A DNA stretch of 16,481 bases from Tannerella sp. (GCA_031259505.1 JAIRLL010000366.1:1-16481); one strand, 5' to 3'; shown: positions 7,586-16,058, numbered from the stretch's first letter. A program made the numbers and translations. Notes: generated by a model from the letters alone, not told the origin.

Positions 7586-7783
7586 ATATCGAGGAAAGCC
7601 GCACAATATGGATGTGAAAAACTCCGTATGACAGGATTTGAGTGCTTTACTGCCTTTGTAATCCGCCGTGCTAAGCATGTCCCGAAGGATGCGGCCCGCC
7701 ATTAACAGCAAGAGCGTGTCTCGGAATTTAAAATAAAACTGATGAGTTTACCAATCGAACATGTGCGGCTTAACCCATTCTTT
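7540..7783 (-). ncRNA. ssrS: 6S-like small RNA (probably Bacteroidales-1 RNA)
   Basis: This gap has no credible ORF but has a consensus - strand promoter (7820-7789) and an intrinsic terminator (7585-7540). The predicted RNA starts near 7783. Near its 5' end AAGCCGCACA (7771-7762) pairs perfectly with TGTGCGGCTT (7605-7596), closing a 176-nt structure. Inside, AAACTC/GAGTTT, a TGT-T-AAT/ATT-ACA stem and an apical hairpin with a C(UUCG)G tetraloop line up as one long rod with internal bulges. Size, rod shape and a large bubble between stems resemble 6S RNA, which binds RNA polymerase and damps transcription in slow growth. The Bacteroidales-1 RNA, reported near L20 genes and suggested to be the 6S RNA of this order, fits the location; this is from memory and not checked. 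Confidence 0.72.
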
Positions 7784-7788
7784 TGATG

Positions 7789-7820
7789 CAAATATAGGTC
7801 TTTATTATGATCCGGGCAAA
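7789..7820 (-). promoter_or_regulatory. Promoter of the 6S-like RNA
   Basis: On the - strand, TTTG (7820-7817), 20 nt, TATATTTG (7796-7789). It lies after the rplT terminator, so the RNA is an independent unit. Confidence 0.72.
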
Positions 7821-7865
7821 TTTTTTTCGATAAAAATTGCGTTTTTAACATTTGCCTCCCGTGAG

Positions 7866-7898
7866 AAAAGTGACGCTTCGCAGGGAAGCGCCACTTTT
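7866..7898 (-). terminator. Terminator of the thrS-infC-rpmI-rplT operon
   Basis: AAAAGTGACGCTTC (7866-7879) and GAAGCGCCACTTTT (7885-7898) form a 14-bp stem with one mismatch and a 5-nt loop, 18 nt after the rplT stop. The T-run is part of the stem base (CACTTTTC on the - strand). Confidence 0.8.
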
Positions 7899-7916
7899 CG
7901 CTTGTCTTACAACATG

Positions 7917-8261
7917 TTACTTTACCTTTTCCACTATGGCTTTGAATGCCTCCGGATGGTTGACCGCCAAGTCGGCAAGTACTTTGCGATTGATTTCGAT
8001 GTCGGCGTTGCGCAACGCCCCCATCAATTGCGAGTACGACAAACCTTCCAGCCGGGCGGCGGCATTGATTCGCTGGATCCACAGCGCGCGGAAATTGCGT
8101 TTCTTGTTCCGGCGATCGCGGAATGCATACGTCAAACCTTTTTCCCACGTGTTTTTTGCTACTGTCCACACGTTTTTACGAGCGCCGTAATAACCTCTCG
8201 TAAGTTTCAGAATCTCTTTTCTTTTTGCTCTCGAAGCAACATGATTTACTGATCTTGGCAT
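7917..8261 (-). CDS. rplT: 50S ribosomal protein bL20
   Basis: 114 residues; begins [19 protein letters not shown] with the bL20 core [40 protein letters not shown] and the C-terminal [15 protein letters not shown]. It binds 23S rRNA early in assembly and in other bacteria represses its own operon by binding a leader RNA. Last gene of the thrS-infC-rpmI-rplT cluster. It is separated from rpmI by an unusually long 105-nt structured spacer, and no SD precedes the ATG. Confidence 0.97.
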   Translation of the reverse strand: MPRSVNHVASRAKRKEILKLTRGYYGARKNVWTVAKNTWEKGLTYAFRDRRNKKRNFRALWIQRINAAARLEGLSYSQLMGALRNADIEINRKVLADLAVNHPEAFKAIVEKVK

Positions 8262-8280
8262 AATTTTGAAATTGTGAATG

Positions 8281-8321
8281 TCAGCGTCATCTTTTTTGAG
8301 ATGCTCTTAGGCGCTGAGCAC
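8281..8321 (-). promoter_or_regulatory. Structured rpmI-rplT spacer, candidate L20 operator
   Basis: Reading the - strand, GTGCTC (8321-8316) pairs with GAGCAT (8306-8301) around loop AGCGCCTAA, and the loop bases AGCG (8315-8312) can pair with CGCT (8286-8283) to make an H-type pseudoknot. An alternative fold pairs TCAGCG with CGCTGA (8317-8312/8286-8281) and CATCT with AGATG inside it. There is no T-run, so it is not a terminator. L20 is known to bind pseudoknot operators in other bacteria; that this is one is inference. Confidence 0.45.
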
Positions 8322-8366
8322 TCGGTTAATAAAAAAATATGATAAATCTCCTGTTTGGCGGATGAC

Positions 8367-8564
8367 TCATTTAAGGCAAAGCAACCGCTTTACGTTGTTT
8401 GCATCCACATTCGCTACCAGACCGATGTGGGTCAGGTTGCGTTTCTGCTTTTTCGTCTTCTTCGTCAGAATGTGACTTTTATAAGCATGTTTTCTCTTGA
8501 TTTTACCTGTTCCGGTAAGGGCGAACCTCTTTTTTGCACCGGAATTAGTTTTTAATTTTGGCAT
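8367..8564 (-). CDS. rpmI: 50S ribosomal protein bL35
   Basis: 65 residues, [20 protein letters not shown] then [24 protein letters not shown], the strongly conserved bL35 sequence. Located 43 nt after infC and upstream of rplT, the standard order. The start lies in an A-rich region without an SD. A very basic small protein, as expected. Confidence 0.97.
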   Translation of the reverse strand: MPKLKTNSGAKKRFALTGTGKIKRKHAYKSHILTKKTKKQKRNLTHIGLVANVDANNVKRLLCLK

Positions 8565-8607
8565 TTCTACTTACTTTTTTATATTAATATTCAATTATAT
8601 TCTGTTC

Positions 8608-9213
8608 TTACTGTGATTCTTTTTCTACATTCGGCTTGGATTGCTGCTGTTTGGGCGTCGATGACTTGCTTGCACTTTTTTTCGGTGAGAGCATAATCGT
8701 CATCCGCTTTCCTTCGAGCAATGGCATTTGATCTACTTTTGCAAATTCTTCCAAATCACTTGCGAAACGAAGCAGCAATACCTCTCCCTGTTCTTTAAAC
8801 AAAATCGAACGCCCTTTGAAAAACACGTATGCTTTCACTTTCGCGCCCTCTTCCAGAAAACCTTTGGCATGGCGCAGTTTGAAATTGTAATCGTGGTCGT
8901 CCGTCTGAGGACCGAACCGGATTTCCTTCACCACAATTTTTACGGACTTGGCTTTCTGCTCTTTCTGCCGTTTCTTTTGCTGATAGAGAAATTTCTGGTA
9001 TTCAGTGATCCTGCATACGGGTGGAACTGCATTGGGGGATATTTCCACAAGGTCCAATTCCATATCTTCCGCCATTTGCAAGGCCTTACTGATCTGATAA
9101 ATGCCATTCGTCACATTATCACCTACCAAGCGCACTTCAGGAACTCGAATCCGTTCATTGATTCTATACAGTTCTTTCACACGATCGTTTCTCATGCGTC
9201 GATTATTATTAAT
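8608..9213 (-). CDS. infC: Translation initiation factor IF-3, probably starting at AUU
   Basis: From the ATG at 9195 the protein has 195 residues; from the AUU at 9213 it has 201. IF-3 binds the 30S subunit and rejects wrong start codons. Landmarks: [37 protein letters not shown], then [19 protein letters not shown] and [17 protein letters not shown], all classic IF-3. The C-terminal tail is a low-complexity [13 protein letters not shown]. The start is chosen at AUU because a perfect SD, AAGGAGGT (9227-9220), ends seven bases before it (counted from GGAGG), whereas it is 25 bases from the ATG. The added residues would be M-NNNRR. Start at AUU is the known autoregulatory device of infC in E. 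coli. The gene follows thrS by 37 nt (from the AUU) and precedes rpmI. Confidence 0.93.
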   Translation of the reverse strand: MNNNRRMRNDRVKELYRINERIRVPEVRLVGDNVTNGIYQISKALQMAEDMELDLVEISPNAVPPVCRITEYQKFLYQQKKRQKEQKAKSVKIVVKEIRFGPQTDDHDYNFKLRHAKGFLEEGAKVKAYVFFKGRSILFKEQGEVLLLRFASDLEEFAKVDQMPLLEGKRMTIMLSPKKSASKSSTPKQQQSKPNVEKESQ

Positions 9214-9227
9214 AAATATACCTCCTT
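9211..9227 (-). promoter_or_regulatory. SD and AUU start of infC
   Basis: On the - strand AAGGAGGT (9227-9220), TATATTT as a spacer (one base shared with the SD), then ATT (9213-9211) in frame with IF-3; the frame is closed by TAA just upstream (9231-9229). No other gene in the window has an SD this strong. Confidence 0.65.
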
Positions 9228-9230
9228 CTT

Positions 9231-9252
9231 ATATTTTGTTTATATTTTGTTT
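9231..9252. repeat. 11-bp perfect tandem duplication between thrS and infC
   Basis: ATATTTTGTTT occurs twice without a gap (9231-9241 and 9242-9252), overlapping the thrS stop codon. On the transcribed strand this is an A-rich tract just 5' of the infC SD. Confidence 0.7.
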
Positions 9253-11200
9253 ATTCTTTTTTCCATCGGTTCATCGCTTCATCGATTTCCGCTGTCAAAT
9301 TTGCTGCAAAGGTAGTAATTTTCATTGAACCTTTATCACCTTCGCCCTGTTTTCTTACGGAAACTTCGTTATTTTCTATTTCCTTTTCACCGACAATCAG
9401 CATGTATGGAATTCTTTTCAGCTCATTATCACGTATTTTACGTCCAACCTTCTCATTGCGGTCATCGACGGCCACGCGGATGTCCTGTGCCTCCAGTTCT
9501 GCGGCAATCCGGTGGGCATAGTCGTTGTATTTTTCGCTGACAGGCATTACGATGACCTGATCGGGCGTGAGCCACAACGGGAATTTTCCGCCCGTATGCT
9601 CGATCAGCACGGCGACAAAGCGCTCCATCGAGCCGAAAGGCGCGCGGTGAATCATCACCGGACGATGTTTTTTATTGTCTTCGCCGGTATATTCGAGTTC
9701 GAAACGTTCGGGCAGGCTGTAGTCCACCTGAATGGTACCCAACTGCCAGCGGCGGCCGAGAGCGTCTTTCACCATAAAATCCAGTTTAGGCCCGTAAAAT
9801 GCGGCCTCGCCTGTTTCGATTCGTGCCGGAAGTCCTTTTTCTTCACAGGCTTCGATGATGGCGCGTTCGGCTTTTTCCCAATTTTCGTCCGAACCGATGT
9901 ATTTTCCTTTGTCGTTCGGGTCGCGCAGCGAAATCTGCGCTTCGAAATTCTCAAAGTTAAGCGCCTTGAAAATGATGAAGATGATGTCCATTACTTTCAG
10001 AAATTCGGCTTTCAGTTGGTCGGGTCGGCAAAACAGGTGGGCGTCGTCCTGCGTGAAACCGCGGACGCGCGTCAGGCCGTGCAGTTCGCCGCTCTGTTCA
10101 TACCGATAGACGGTTCCAAATTCGGCGAATCGGATAGGCAAATCCTTATATGAGCGAGGAAAAGCCTTGTATATCTCACAATGATGCGGACAGTTCATCG
10201 GTTTAAGCAGAAATTCTTCGCCTTCCTGCGGCGTATGGATCGGCTGGAACGAATCTTTGCCGTATTTTTCATAATGTCCGGAAGTTTCGTATAGTTGTTT
10301 GCCGCCGATGTGTGGCGTGATTACCTGTTGATAGCCGTATTTTTTCTGAATTCGTTTCAGAAAATCTTCCAGTCGCAGTCGGAGTTGCGTTCCCCGCGGT
10401 AGCCACAGTGGTAATCCTGCGCCGACAGCTACCGAGAATGTGAACAGTTCGAGGTCTTTACCCACTTTGCGATGATCGCGTTTTTTTGCTTCTTCCAGCA
10501 GAGCAAGATATTCGTCCAGCAATTTTTTTTTCGGAAAGGTGATGCCGTAGAGCCGTACTAATTGCTTGCGTTTTTCATCTCCGCGCCAGTATGCTCCGGC
10601 TACGCTCATGATTTTCACCACCTTGATGTATGACGTGTCGGGAAGGTGCGGCCCGCGACACAAATCCGTGAAACCGCCCTGCGAATAGGTCGTGATTTGT
10701 CCATCCTCCAGTTCGCTGATCAGCTCTGTTTTATATATTTCCTTACGCTCGTCGAACATTTTAAGCGCGTCGGTTTTGGAAATGCTTGCCCGTTTGATGG
10801 GTTCTTTCTTTGCTGCAAATTCCATCATTTTGGCTTCGATTTTCGCAAAGTCGCTGTCGGTGATGGTCTGGTCGCCGAGGTCGATGTCGTAGTAAAAACC
10901 GTTTTCGATGGCGGGTCCAATGCCGAATTTGACGTCCGGATATAAATCCTGCAATGCTTCGGCCATCAGGTGAGCGCTTGAATGCCAGTATGTATGTTTT
11001 CCTTCTTCGTCTTCCCATTTGAGCAGTTGGAGCGTAGCGTCCTGCGACAGGGGGCGGTTCAAATCCCAGACTTCGCCATTCACTTTGGCGGCCAATACGC
11101 TCTCGGACAGACGCGGGCTGATGCTTTCCGCTATCTGCAACGAAGTAGTGCCTTCTGCATATTCACTGACGGAATTATCCGGAAATGTTATTTTTATCAT
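9251..11200 (-). CDS. thrS: Threonyl-tRNA synthetase
   Basis: 649 residues from the ATG at 11200. The frame extends to a TTG at 11236, but that codon overlaps the -7 promoter element, and [10 protein letters not shown] is the usual ThrRS start. It attaches threonine to tRNA-Thr. TGS domain about 1-62; editing domain with H73-SSA-H77 and C181-RGP-H185; class II catalytic core from about 250 with motif 2 [12 protein letters not shown] at 377-388 and motif 3 [10 protein letters not shown] at 518-527. The catalytic zinc ligands C337, H388 and H518 are all present. The anticodon-binding domain ([17 protein letters not shown] onward, ending near 630) is complete. First gene of thrS-infC-rpmI-rplT. 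No T-box leader is seen. Confidence 0.98.
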   Translation of the reverse strand: MIKITFPDNSVSEYAEGTTSLQIAESISPRLSESVLAAKVNGEVWDLNRPLSQDATLQLLKWEDEEGKHTYWHSSAHLMAEALQDLYPDVKFGIGPAIENGFYYDIDLGDQTITDSDFAKIEAKMMEFAAKKEPIKRASISKTDALKMFDERKEIYKTELISELEDGQITTYSQGGFTDLCRGPHLPDTSYIKVVKIMSVAGAYWRGDEKRKQLVRLYGITFPKKKLLDEYLALLEEAKKRDHRKVGKDLELFTFSVAVGAGLPLWLPRGTQLRLRLEDFLKRIQKKYGYQQVITPHIGGKQLYETSGHYEKYGKDSFQPIHTPQEGEEFLLKPMNCPHHCEIYKAFPRSYKDLPIRFAEFGTVYRYEQSGELHGLTRVRGFTQDDAHLFCRPDQLKAEFLKVMDIIFIIFKALNFENFEAQISLRDPNDKGKYIGSDENWEKAERAIIEACEEKGLPARIETGEAAFYGPKLDFMVKDALGRRWQLGTIQVDYSLPERFELEYTGEDNKKHRPVMIHRAPFGSMERFVAVLIEHTGGKFPLWLTPDQVIVMPVSEKYNDYAHRIAAELEAQDIRVAVDDRNEKVGRKIRDNELKRIPYMLIVGEKEIENNEVSVRKQGEGDKGSMKITTFAANLTAEIDEAMNRWKKE

Positions 11201-11233
11201 CGTCTTATGAAACTGTTTTTTTAATTCAGGATG

Positions 11234-11241
11234 CAAAGATA
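11234..11241 (-). promoter_or_regulatory. -7 element for thrS
   Basis: TATCTTTG (11241-11234) on the - strand, predicting a start near 11227 and a leader of about 27 nt. No clear -33 TTTG at 19-20 nt; read-through from the TPR gene (stop at 11333) is also possible. Confidence 0.5.
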
Positions 11242-11332
11242 GTAAATAAATTGTGAAGATATTACAGGAAAATTTGACGAAATAAAATATGTTTTGTTTT
11301 TATACGGTTTTGTCTTCTGCATTTTGTTTGTC

Positions 11333-13402
11333 TCAGTTCACTGTCATTCTTTTGATAATGCTGTATGCGTTCAGGATACCCAGTTCGCCGGCTTTGCTCA
11401 GATCGGCTATTCCCCGGTTTACGTCGCCCATTGAGAGGCGTGCCAGTCCGCGATTGAAATAGGCTTCGGCAAATTCGGGATCACGCAGGATGGCCTCGTT
11501 GTAGTCGATGATGGCTGCCCTGAAGTCGCGTTGTATGCAGCGCATGTTACCGCGATTGTAGTACGAGTAGATAAATTCCGGATTTTGTTGTATGACAATA
11601 TTATAATCCATTATTATCTGTTCGTGACCGTGTTCGTCGCGTATGTTTCTTGTGTCTTTGCCGGGTGGTTGAGAGGCGGCGGGTTGGTTTTTACCGAACT
11701 GGATACTCATCGAATTGAGGTCTTCGTAGGACGATGCCGACTGCGAGCGATTGTATTCCATTTGTTTATAACAGACTACGGCGCGGTTGAAATAAGCCTG
11801 CGTATACGAGGAGTTCAGTTCTATTGTACGGTCGAAGTTACGGATGGCCTCGGTGAAATCCTGCACCAGCATGAAGTCGAGGGCACGTCCGAAATAATAG
11901 TCGGCATTGTTCGGTTCACGTTCGATTTTTGCGGAGTAGTCGTTTATCGACGCAAAGTGTGCTGCAATCTGTTCTTCGGTCAAAGCGGCTTCCTGATTGG
12001 TGACAAGCAGTTGCCATGCCAGTATTTTGCGCGCGTTGAACGATTCGATCGATTTGTCGTAATACACCTTCTCGCCGAAGCGGTCGCCTTTTTCGTAATA
12101 GGTCAGTACGAATGACGGTTCGAGGTCGATACGTATATTGCGGTCCTGTACGCGCCCGCGTATTTCGCTGCTGTATTTTCGTTTTTGTTCTTCTTCTTTG
12201 TCATATACAACGAGCCGATTGAATTTGTCGATATTTTTGTCGGATTTCTGGCGTGTTTTTTCTTCTTCTTCCGACCGGCCCTGTCCTGTCTTGTCAGAGG
12301 TTTCGTTGCGATTGTTTTTTTCTTCGAGGTTGAGGGCTGTCCAGTAATCCTTTTCTGATCCTGCGGCGTCGTTTAATTTTCGTTTGGCTTCCGCGCGGCT
12401 GAAATATCCGGGGATGAAGTTCGGATACTGTTCGAGCACAATATTAAAATCGAGTACGGCACTTGCAAATTCTCCGATTTCCATATTGATCAGGGCGCGG
12501 TTGTAGTACGCCATGTAATTGTCGGGTTCATGCATTATGACGACGTCGAAATCTTCGATGGCGCGGTTGTTGTCTCCCACCTGGAAGCGTAGCAGGCCGC
12601 GGTTGAACCGGGCTATTAAATTATGACTGTCTATGGCTATAACCTGATCGTAATCAGCCATTGCGCCACGCAGGTCGTTCATTTCGTAGCGCACCAGCCC
12701 GCGATTGATGTAATAGCCGCTTTCGCGCGTATTAAGGCGGATGGCCTCGTTCAGATCGGCTAATGCTTCGTTCAAATGTCCTGTCTGGTAGAGCAGAATC
12801 GCCCTGTTACCGTAACACGGGGCATAATAGGGATCGATTTCGACCGCTTTATTCAAGTCGGCCATGGCGCGAGCAGTGTCGCCTTTTTCCAGATACATGA
12901 CACCACGCGTCAGGTATCCCAACGACAGTTTTGGATAAGCGCTAATCAGTTCGCCAAAAGCTATTTCCGCTTCGTCATAGTTTTTGTTTTGCAGACAGGC
13001 GATCGCCATGTTTGCCATCATGGGGCGGTCGTTGGGGCGAAGTTCCAGTCCTCTTTTGTAGTCGCTGATGGCTTCATCATACTTTTCCATGCTTTGCCGG
13101 GCGATGCCGCGCGCATAATAGGCTTGCGTATAGAACGGATTGCGGGCAATGCAGAGCGAACAGTCTTCTTCGGCTCCCTGAAAATCGTCGAGGTTCAGTT
13201 TGGCTACTGCACGGTAGAAATAAGGCTCTGCCAGCCACGGTTTTGAGCGAATAACCTGATTGAAATACTGGATAGACAATACGTAATCTTCAAAATACAG
13301 CGCGTTCCGCCCGACAGTCAGTACGCGGTCGGTATTTACCTGCGCTTCAAGAGTGAATGCGGACAGCACAACGCTTAAGAGAAGTATTGTTTTTCTTATC
13401 AT
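11333..13402 (-). CDS. Exported tetratricopeptide-repeat protein
   Basis: 689 residues from the ATG at 13402, which overlaps the def stop codon as ATGA; a longer frame to 13432 is less likely. The N-terminus [20 protein letters not shown] is a signal peptide. About ten TPR units cover residues 30-360, with repeated patterns such as [18 protein letters not shown] and [20 protein letters not shown] charged linker (about 362-412, rich in E, K, R) and a non-TPR segment separate these from a second TPR block at about 485-675, itself interrupted by a polar insert (about 553-592). TPRs are protein-binding scaffolds, so a periplasmic or envelope scaffold is likely, but no specific partner is known. 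The coupling to def and position before thrS look conserved in the group; the reason is not evident. Confidence 0.85.
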   Translation of the reverse strand: MIRKTILLLSVVLSAFTLEAQVNTDRVLTVGRNALYFEDYVLSIQYFNQVIRSKPWLAEPYFYRAVAKLNLDDFQGAEEDCSLCIARNPFYTQAYYARGIARQSMEKYDEAISDYKRGLELRPNDRPMMANMAIACLQNKNYDEAEIAFGELISAYPKLSLGYLTRGVMYLEKGDTARAMADLNKAVEIDPYYAPCYGNRAILLYQTGHLNEALADLNEAIRLNTRESGYYINRGLVRYEMNDLRGAMADYDQVIAIDSHNLIARFNRGLLRFQVGDNNRAIEDFDVVIMHEPDNYMAYYNRALINMEIGEFASAVLDFNIVLEQYPNFIPGYFSRAEAKRKLNDAAGSEKDYWTALNLEEKNNRNETSDKTGQGRSEEEEKTRQKSDKNIDKFNRLVVYDKEEEQKRKYSSEIRGRVQDRNIRIDLEPSFVLTYYEKGDRFGEKVYYDKSIESFNARKILAWQLLVTNQEAALTEEQIAAHFASINDYSAKIEREPNNADYYFGRALDFMLVQDFTEAIRNFDRTIELNSSYTQAYFNRAVVCYKQMEYNRSQSASSYEDLNSMSIQFGKNQPAASQPPGKDTRNIRDEHGHEQIIMDYNIVIQQNPEFIYSYYNRGNMRCIQRDFRAAIIDYNEAILRDPEFAEAYFNRGLARLSMGDVNRGIADLSKAGELGILNAYSIIKRMTVN

Positions 13403-13956
13403 TTTTTGACGGGCTTGATTTGATACGCACACGATGTCGCACCTTTGATTATACTGTTTAGTTTCCCTTTGTTCAATTGTTTGCGAATAGGAGAAATATG
13501 GTCTATCAGCATTTCGCCGTCCAAATGTTCATATTCGTGCTGCACGACGCGCGCCGCAAAATTTTCCAGTATTTCTTCCTGAGCCACAAAATCTTCGTTC
13601 AGATACCTGACGCGTATTCTGGCGGCACGCTCTACTTTTTCGTGTATGCCTGGAAAACTCAGGCAGCCTTCTTCCTGAACAATGGTTTTGTCGCTTTTTT
13701 CGACTATTTCCGGATTAATCATTACCCGTTTGAACTTCCGGCATTCCGGATAACTCTTTTTCAGGGCATCGGTATCAATAACCAGCAGGCGGATAGACCG
13801 TCCTATCTGCGGAGCGGCCAGTCCGATGCCTTCCGCCTGATACATCGTCTCAAACATGTCGGCAATCAGTTGCTTTATGCCCGGATAGTCCGCGTCGATA
13901 TCGTGCGTTTTTTCCCTCAAAACCGGTTGGCCGTATGTATAAACAGGTAATATCAT
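13399..13956 (-). CDS. def: Peptide deformylase
   Basis: 185 residues; removes the formyl group from new proteins. All three catalytic motifs are intact: GIGLAAPQ at 43-50, EGCLSFPG at 96-103 with metal ligand Cys98, and QHEYEHLDG at 139-147 with the His-Glu-x-x-His metal site. It starts only 3 nt after the ruvX stop and ends overlapping the TPR start, so the three genes are surely co-transcribed. The length is in the usual range for a type I enzyme. Confidence 0.97.
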   Translation of the reverse strand: MILPVYTYGQPVLREKTHDIDADYPGIKQLIADMFETMYQAEGIGLAAPQIGRSIRLLVIDTDALKKSYPECRKFKRVMINPEIVEKSDKTIVQEEGCLSFPGIHEKVERAARIRVRYLNEDFVAQEEILENFAARVVQHEYEHLDGEMLIDHISPIRKQLNKGKLNSIIKGATSCAYQIKPVKK

Positions 13957-13959
13957 ATT

Positions 13960-14385
13960 TTACGTTTTATTATATTTCATACTTTCCAGATAAGACTGAA
14001 GGATGAGCACTGCGCTTATTTCGTCGACCAATCCTTTGTCCTGTCGTTTCTTTTTTTTCAATCCGCCGTCTATCATGATGCGGTGAGCTATCACGGACGT
14101 GAAGCGTTCGTCACAATAGACTGTCTGAATATCAGGCAGTTTATGATGCAGATGTTTTACAAACGATTCCACATATTTCCAGTTATCCGACGGCTCATTG
14201 TTCATTTGTCTGGGATATCCTACCACGAATAAATCGACCGGTTCACGTGTCGCATAATCAATCAGATAGTCGACAGCTTTACTGCTTGGCACAGTTGTCA
14301 GGCCATTGGCAATCAACTGCAACGTGTCGGTCGCAGCCAGTCCGGTACGCTTCCGGCCGTAATCGATGGCAACAATTCTCCCCAT
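13960..14385 (-). CDS. ruvX: RuvX/YqgF family Holliday-junction-resolvase-like nuclease
   Basis: 141 residues from the ATG at 14385 (MGRIVAIDYGRKRTG). The track of open codons reaches a TTG at 14394, but that overlaps the promoter element and adds only three residues. RNase H-fold motifs: IDYGRKRTGLA near the start with the first acidic residue, then VVGYPRQMN, DERFTS and the C-terminal DEISAVLILQ acidic site. The family includes E. coli YqgF, essential and implicated in 16S rRNA 5'-end processing and in Holliday-junction cleavage; which applies here is not shown. First gene of ruvX-def-TPR. Confidence 0.93.
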   Translation of the reverse strand: MGRIVAIDYGRKRTGLAATDTLQLIANGLTTVPSSKAVDYLIDYATREPVDLFVVGYPRQMNNEPSDNWKYVESFVKHLHHKLPDIQTVYCDERFTSVIAHRIMIDGGLKKKKRQDKGLVDEISAVLILQSYLESMKYNKT

Positions 14386-14391
14386 GAGTCG

Positions 14392-14399
14392 CAAAGATA
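14392..14399 (-). promoter_or_regulatory. -7 element for ruvX-def-TPR
   Basis: TATCTTTG (14399-14392) on the - strand. With the usual spacing of about seven bases to the start of transcription, the RNA would begin at or next to the ATG at 14385. No good -33 at 19-20 nt (CTTG at 23). Confidence 0.45.
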
Positions 14400-14431
14400 G
14401 TAAAAAATAAGAAACCGGATGACAAGGTGTG

Positions 14432-15826
14432 TTAATAAGCGTTCTTCTCTCCTTTAAACATGTTTACTCCGGTGACGAAAACAATTTTCAGGTCCAGGAA
14501 AAACGACCAGTTTTCGAGATACCAGACGTCGCGTTTCACACGTCCTTCCATCTGTTCGAGTGTGCGGGTTTCACCTCTGTAGCCCATGATCTGCGCCCAT
14601 CCCGTGATGCCCGGCTTAACAAGGTGACGCACCATGTACCTGTCTATTAATTTGGAATATAACTCGGTGTGCTTCAGCATGTGGGGGCGTGGGCCTACGA
14701 CCGACATATCGCCGAGCAGTACGTTGACGAACTGTGGAAATTCGTCGAGGTTCGTCCTGCGGAGAAAACTGCCTATTTTTGTTGTGCGCGGGTCATCTTT
14801 TACGGCTTGAACCACGTCGGCATCTTCATTCATTTTCATCGTTCTGAACTTGTAGCATTCAAATACTTGTCCGTAGATCCCCGTCCGTTTCTGTTTGAAC
14901 AGAATGGGGCCTTTGGAACTTATTTTTATCAGGATACCTGCGATGATGTAGAGTGGCGGGTAAAAGACAATCAGCACCAGCAAGGAGAAAACGACGTCGA
15001 ATGTCCGCTTCAAAAAACGGTTGTACGGCGACTGTAACGGTTCGTTGCGAGGCGAAAGCAGAGGCACGGACTCGAGAAAATCCAGCACCATGCTCTTTTT
15101 TATGTTCCTGTAAAATTCGGGAATAATATAAAACCGAATCATGTTTTTTTCGGCAAACAAGAGCAGATCGGATATTTTTTCGCTGTTGTAACCGGGTATC
15201 GTACAATAAATTTCATCTATTTCGTGCCCGGTCACAAACTCGCTCAATTCATCTATTCGTCCCAGATAGTTCGGCAGGATGTCTTTAAGCCGCTCGTTAT
15301 CATCGAAGAATCCCAATACGTTGAATCCGTATGACAAATCGGTTTTGATGACGCGATACAGTTCCATCCCGTTCTTCCCTGCTCCTACAATAATGATATT
15401 CTTTGAATTATATCCTTTTCGGCGGTATTCTTTAATCGCTACGCGTATCAGTACGCGCCATATTGTGAAACTCAGCGCTATCACAATATAATATATAACA
15501 AAGAACATGAACAGGTTGCTGCCCTGCTTCAGGAAATCAATGCAGGTAGCAAAGAGGATGGTCTGGATGGTAATCAGCGTAAACGAACGTTGTACGATTT
15601 TGTCCAGATAGACAACAGACCGGTGCAGTTGAATGGGTACAAAGTAAAGTGCGAAGAAGTAGCAGAAATTCAATATCAGAATGATTTCCTTTAAATTATA
15701 CATATTCACGCCCGTATACTCTCTCATTTTATAGTAAACAGTTATAAACAGGACATTTAATATTATTAAATCGCCTGTGCCGATAATCCATTGAAGAAAC
15801 TCGCCCTGTCTGTTTTTTTGTTCCAT
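14432..15826 (-). CDS. Undecaprenyl-phosphate hexose-1-phosphate transferase (exopolysaccharide priming enzyme)
   Basis: 464 residues. It transfers a sugar phosphate from a UDP-sugar to undecaprenyl phosphate in the inner membrane, the first step of capsule or exopolysaccharide synthesis. Several N-terminal membrane segments (about 13-33, 48-65, 83-99, 106-128), then a Rossmann-like domain starting NIIIVGAGKNG (143-153), one more membrane segment (about 274-300), and the C-terminal bacterial sugar transferase domain: FKQKRTGIYGQVFECYKFRTM, the DPRTTKIGSFLRRTNLDEFPQF stretch, SVVGPRP, GITGWAQ. The architecture is that of WcaJ/WbaP-like enzymes; the sugar (glucose or galactose) cannot be told. 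No other glycan genes are next to it. GGAG lies a few bases before the ATG and a -7 element about 19 nt upstream. Confidence 0.92.
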   Translation of the reverse strand: MEQKNRQGEFLQWIIGTGDLIILNVLFITVYYKMREYTGVNMYNLKEIILILNFCYFFALYFVPIQLHRSVVYLDKIVQRSFTLITIQTILFATCIDFLKQGSNLFMFFVIYYIVIALSFTIWRVLIRVAIKEYRRKGYNSKNIIIVGAGKNGMELYRVIKTDLSYGFNVLGFFDDNERLKDILPNYLGRIDELSEFVTGHEIDEIYCTIPGYNSEKISDLLLFAEKNMIRFYIIPEFYRNIKKSMVLDFLESVPLLSPRNEPLQSPYNRFLKRTFDVVFSLLVLIVFYPPLYIIAGILIKISSKGPILFKQKRTGIYGQVFECYKFRTMKMNEDADVVQAVKDDPRTTKIGSFLRRTNLDEFPQFVNVLLGDMSVVGPRPHMLKHTELYSKLIDRYMVRHLVKPGITGWAQIMGYRGETRTLEQMEGRVKRDVWYLENWSFFLDLKIVFVTGVNMFKGEKNAY

Positions 15827-15844
15827 TATCTCCTGAAAATATCA

Positions 15845-15852
15845 CAAAAGTA
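15845..15852 (-). promoter_or_regulatory. -7 element for the sugar transferase gene
   Basis: TACTTTTG (15852-15845) on the - strand, predicting an RNA start near 15838 and a leader of only about 12 nt. No convincing -33 at 19-20 nt. Confidence 0.5.
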
Positions 15853-16006
15853 GAAAATATTTCAGAGGAAAAAAAATGCTTTCTGAACAAAGCGAATGAT
15901 TTGAGTGTCGATAATGACGGTTTTGCGGTGTCTTTTCTGCGGTAGCAGTCATATTATCAGGTGATTTTATGACGAAAAAATATCTGATTTTTTTTTTGTG
16001 AACTTT
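15853..16006. other. Intergenic stretch without recognisable gene
   Basis: AT-rich; no ORF with family features on either strand. A weak stem ATCAG/CTGAT ending in a run of ten Ts (about 15956-15997) might terminate + strand transcripts, but the stem is only 5 bp. Confidence 0.5.
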
Positions 16007-16050
16007 CCGCATGTCGTTGACATGCGGTTATGAAAATTATGTCCTTTCAG
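16007..16050 (+). repeat. Hairpin repeat, copy A
   Basis: CCGCATGTC-GTT-GACATGCGG (16007-16027) followed by TTATGAAAATTATGTCC and TTTCAG. 38 of 44 bases match copy B (16298-16341, opposite strand). The stem differs by a T-A to G-C exchange on both arms. Confidence 0.8.
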
Positions 16051-16058
16051 TACCGACG

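Noticed and set aside
7454..7705. 83-codon open frame on the + strand after the rpmB terminator
   Set aside because: Overlaps the 6S-like RNA structure on the other strand; no promoter, SD or family feature.
9512..10153. 213-codon open frame on the + strand
   Set aside because: Antisense to the thrS catalytic domain.
11201..11332. T-box or other riboswitch upstream of thrS
   Set aside because: The leader predicted from the -7 element is only about 27 nt, and no T-box sequence or terminator/antiterminator pair is visible.
15970..16002. Short ORF MTKKYLIFFL with a run of ten Ts, as a possible phase-variable signal peptide
   Set aside because: A shift by one base gives only a few more codons before the next stop; no downstream secreted protein exists.
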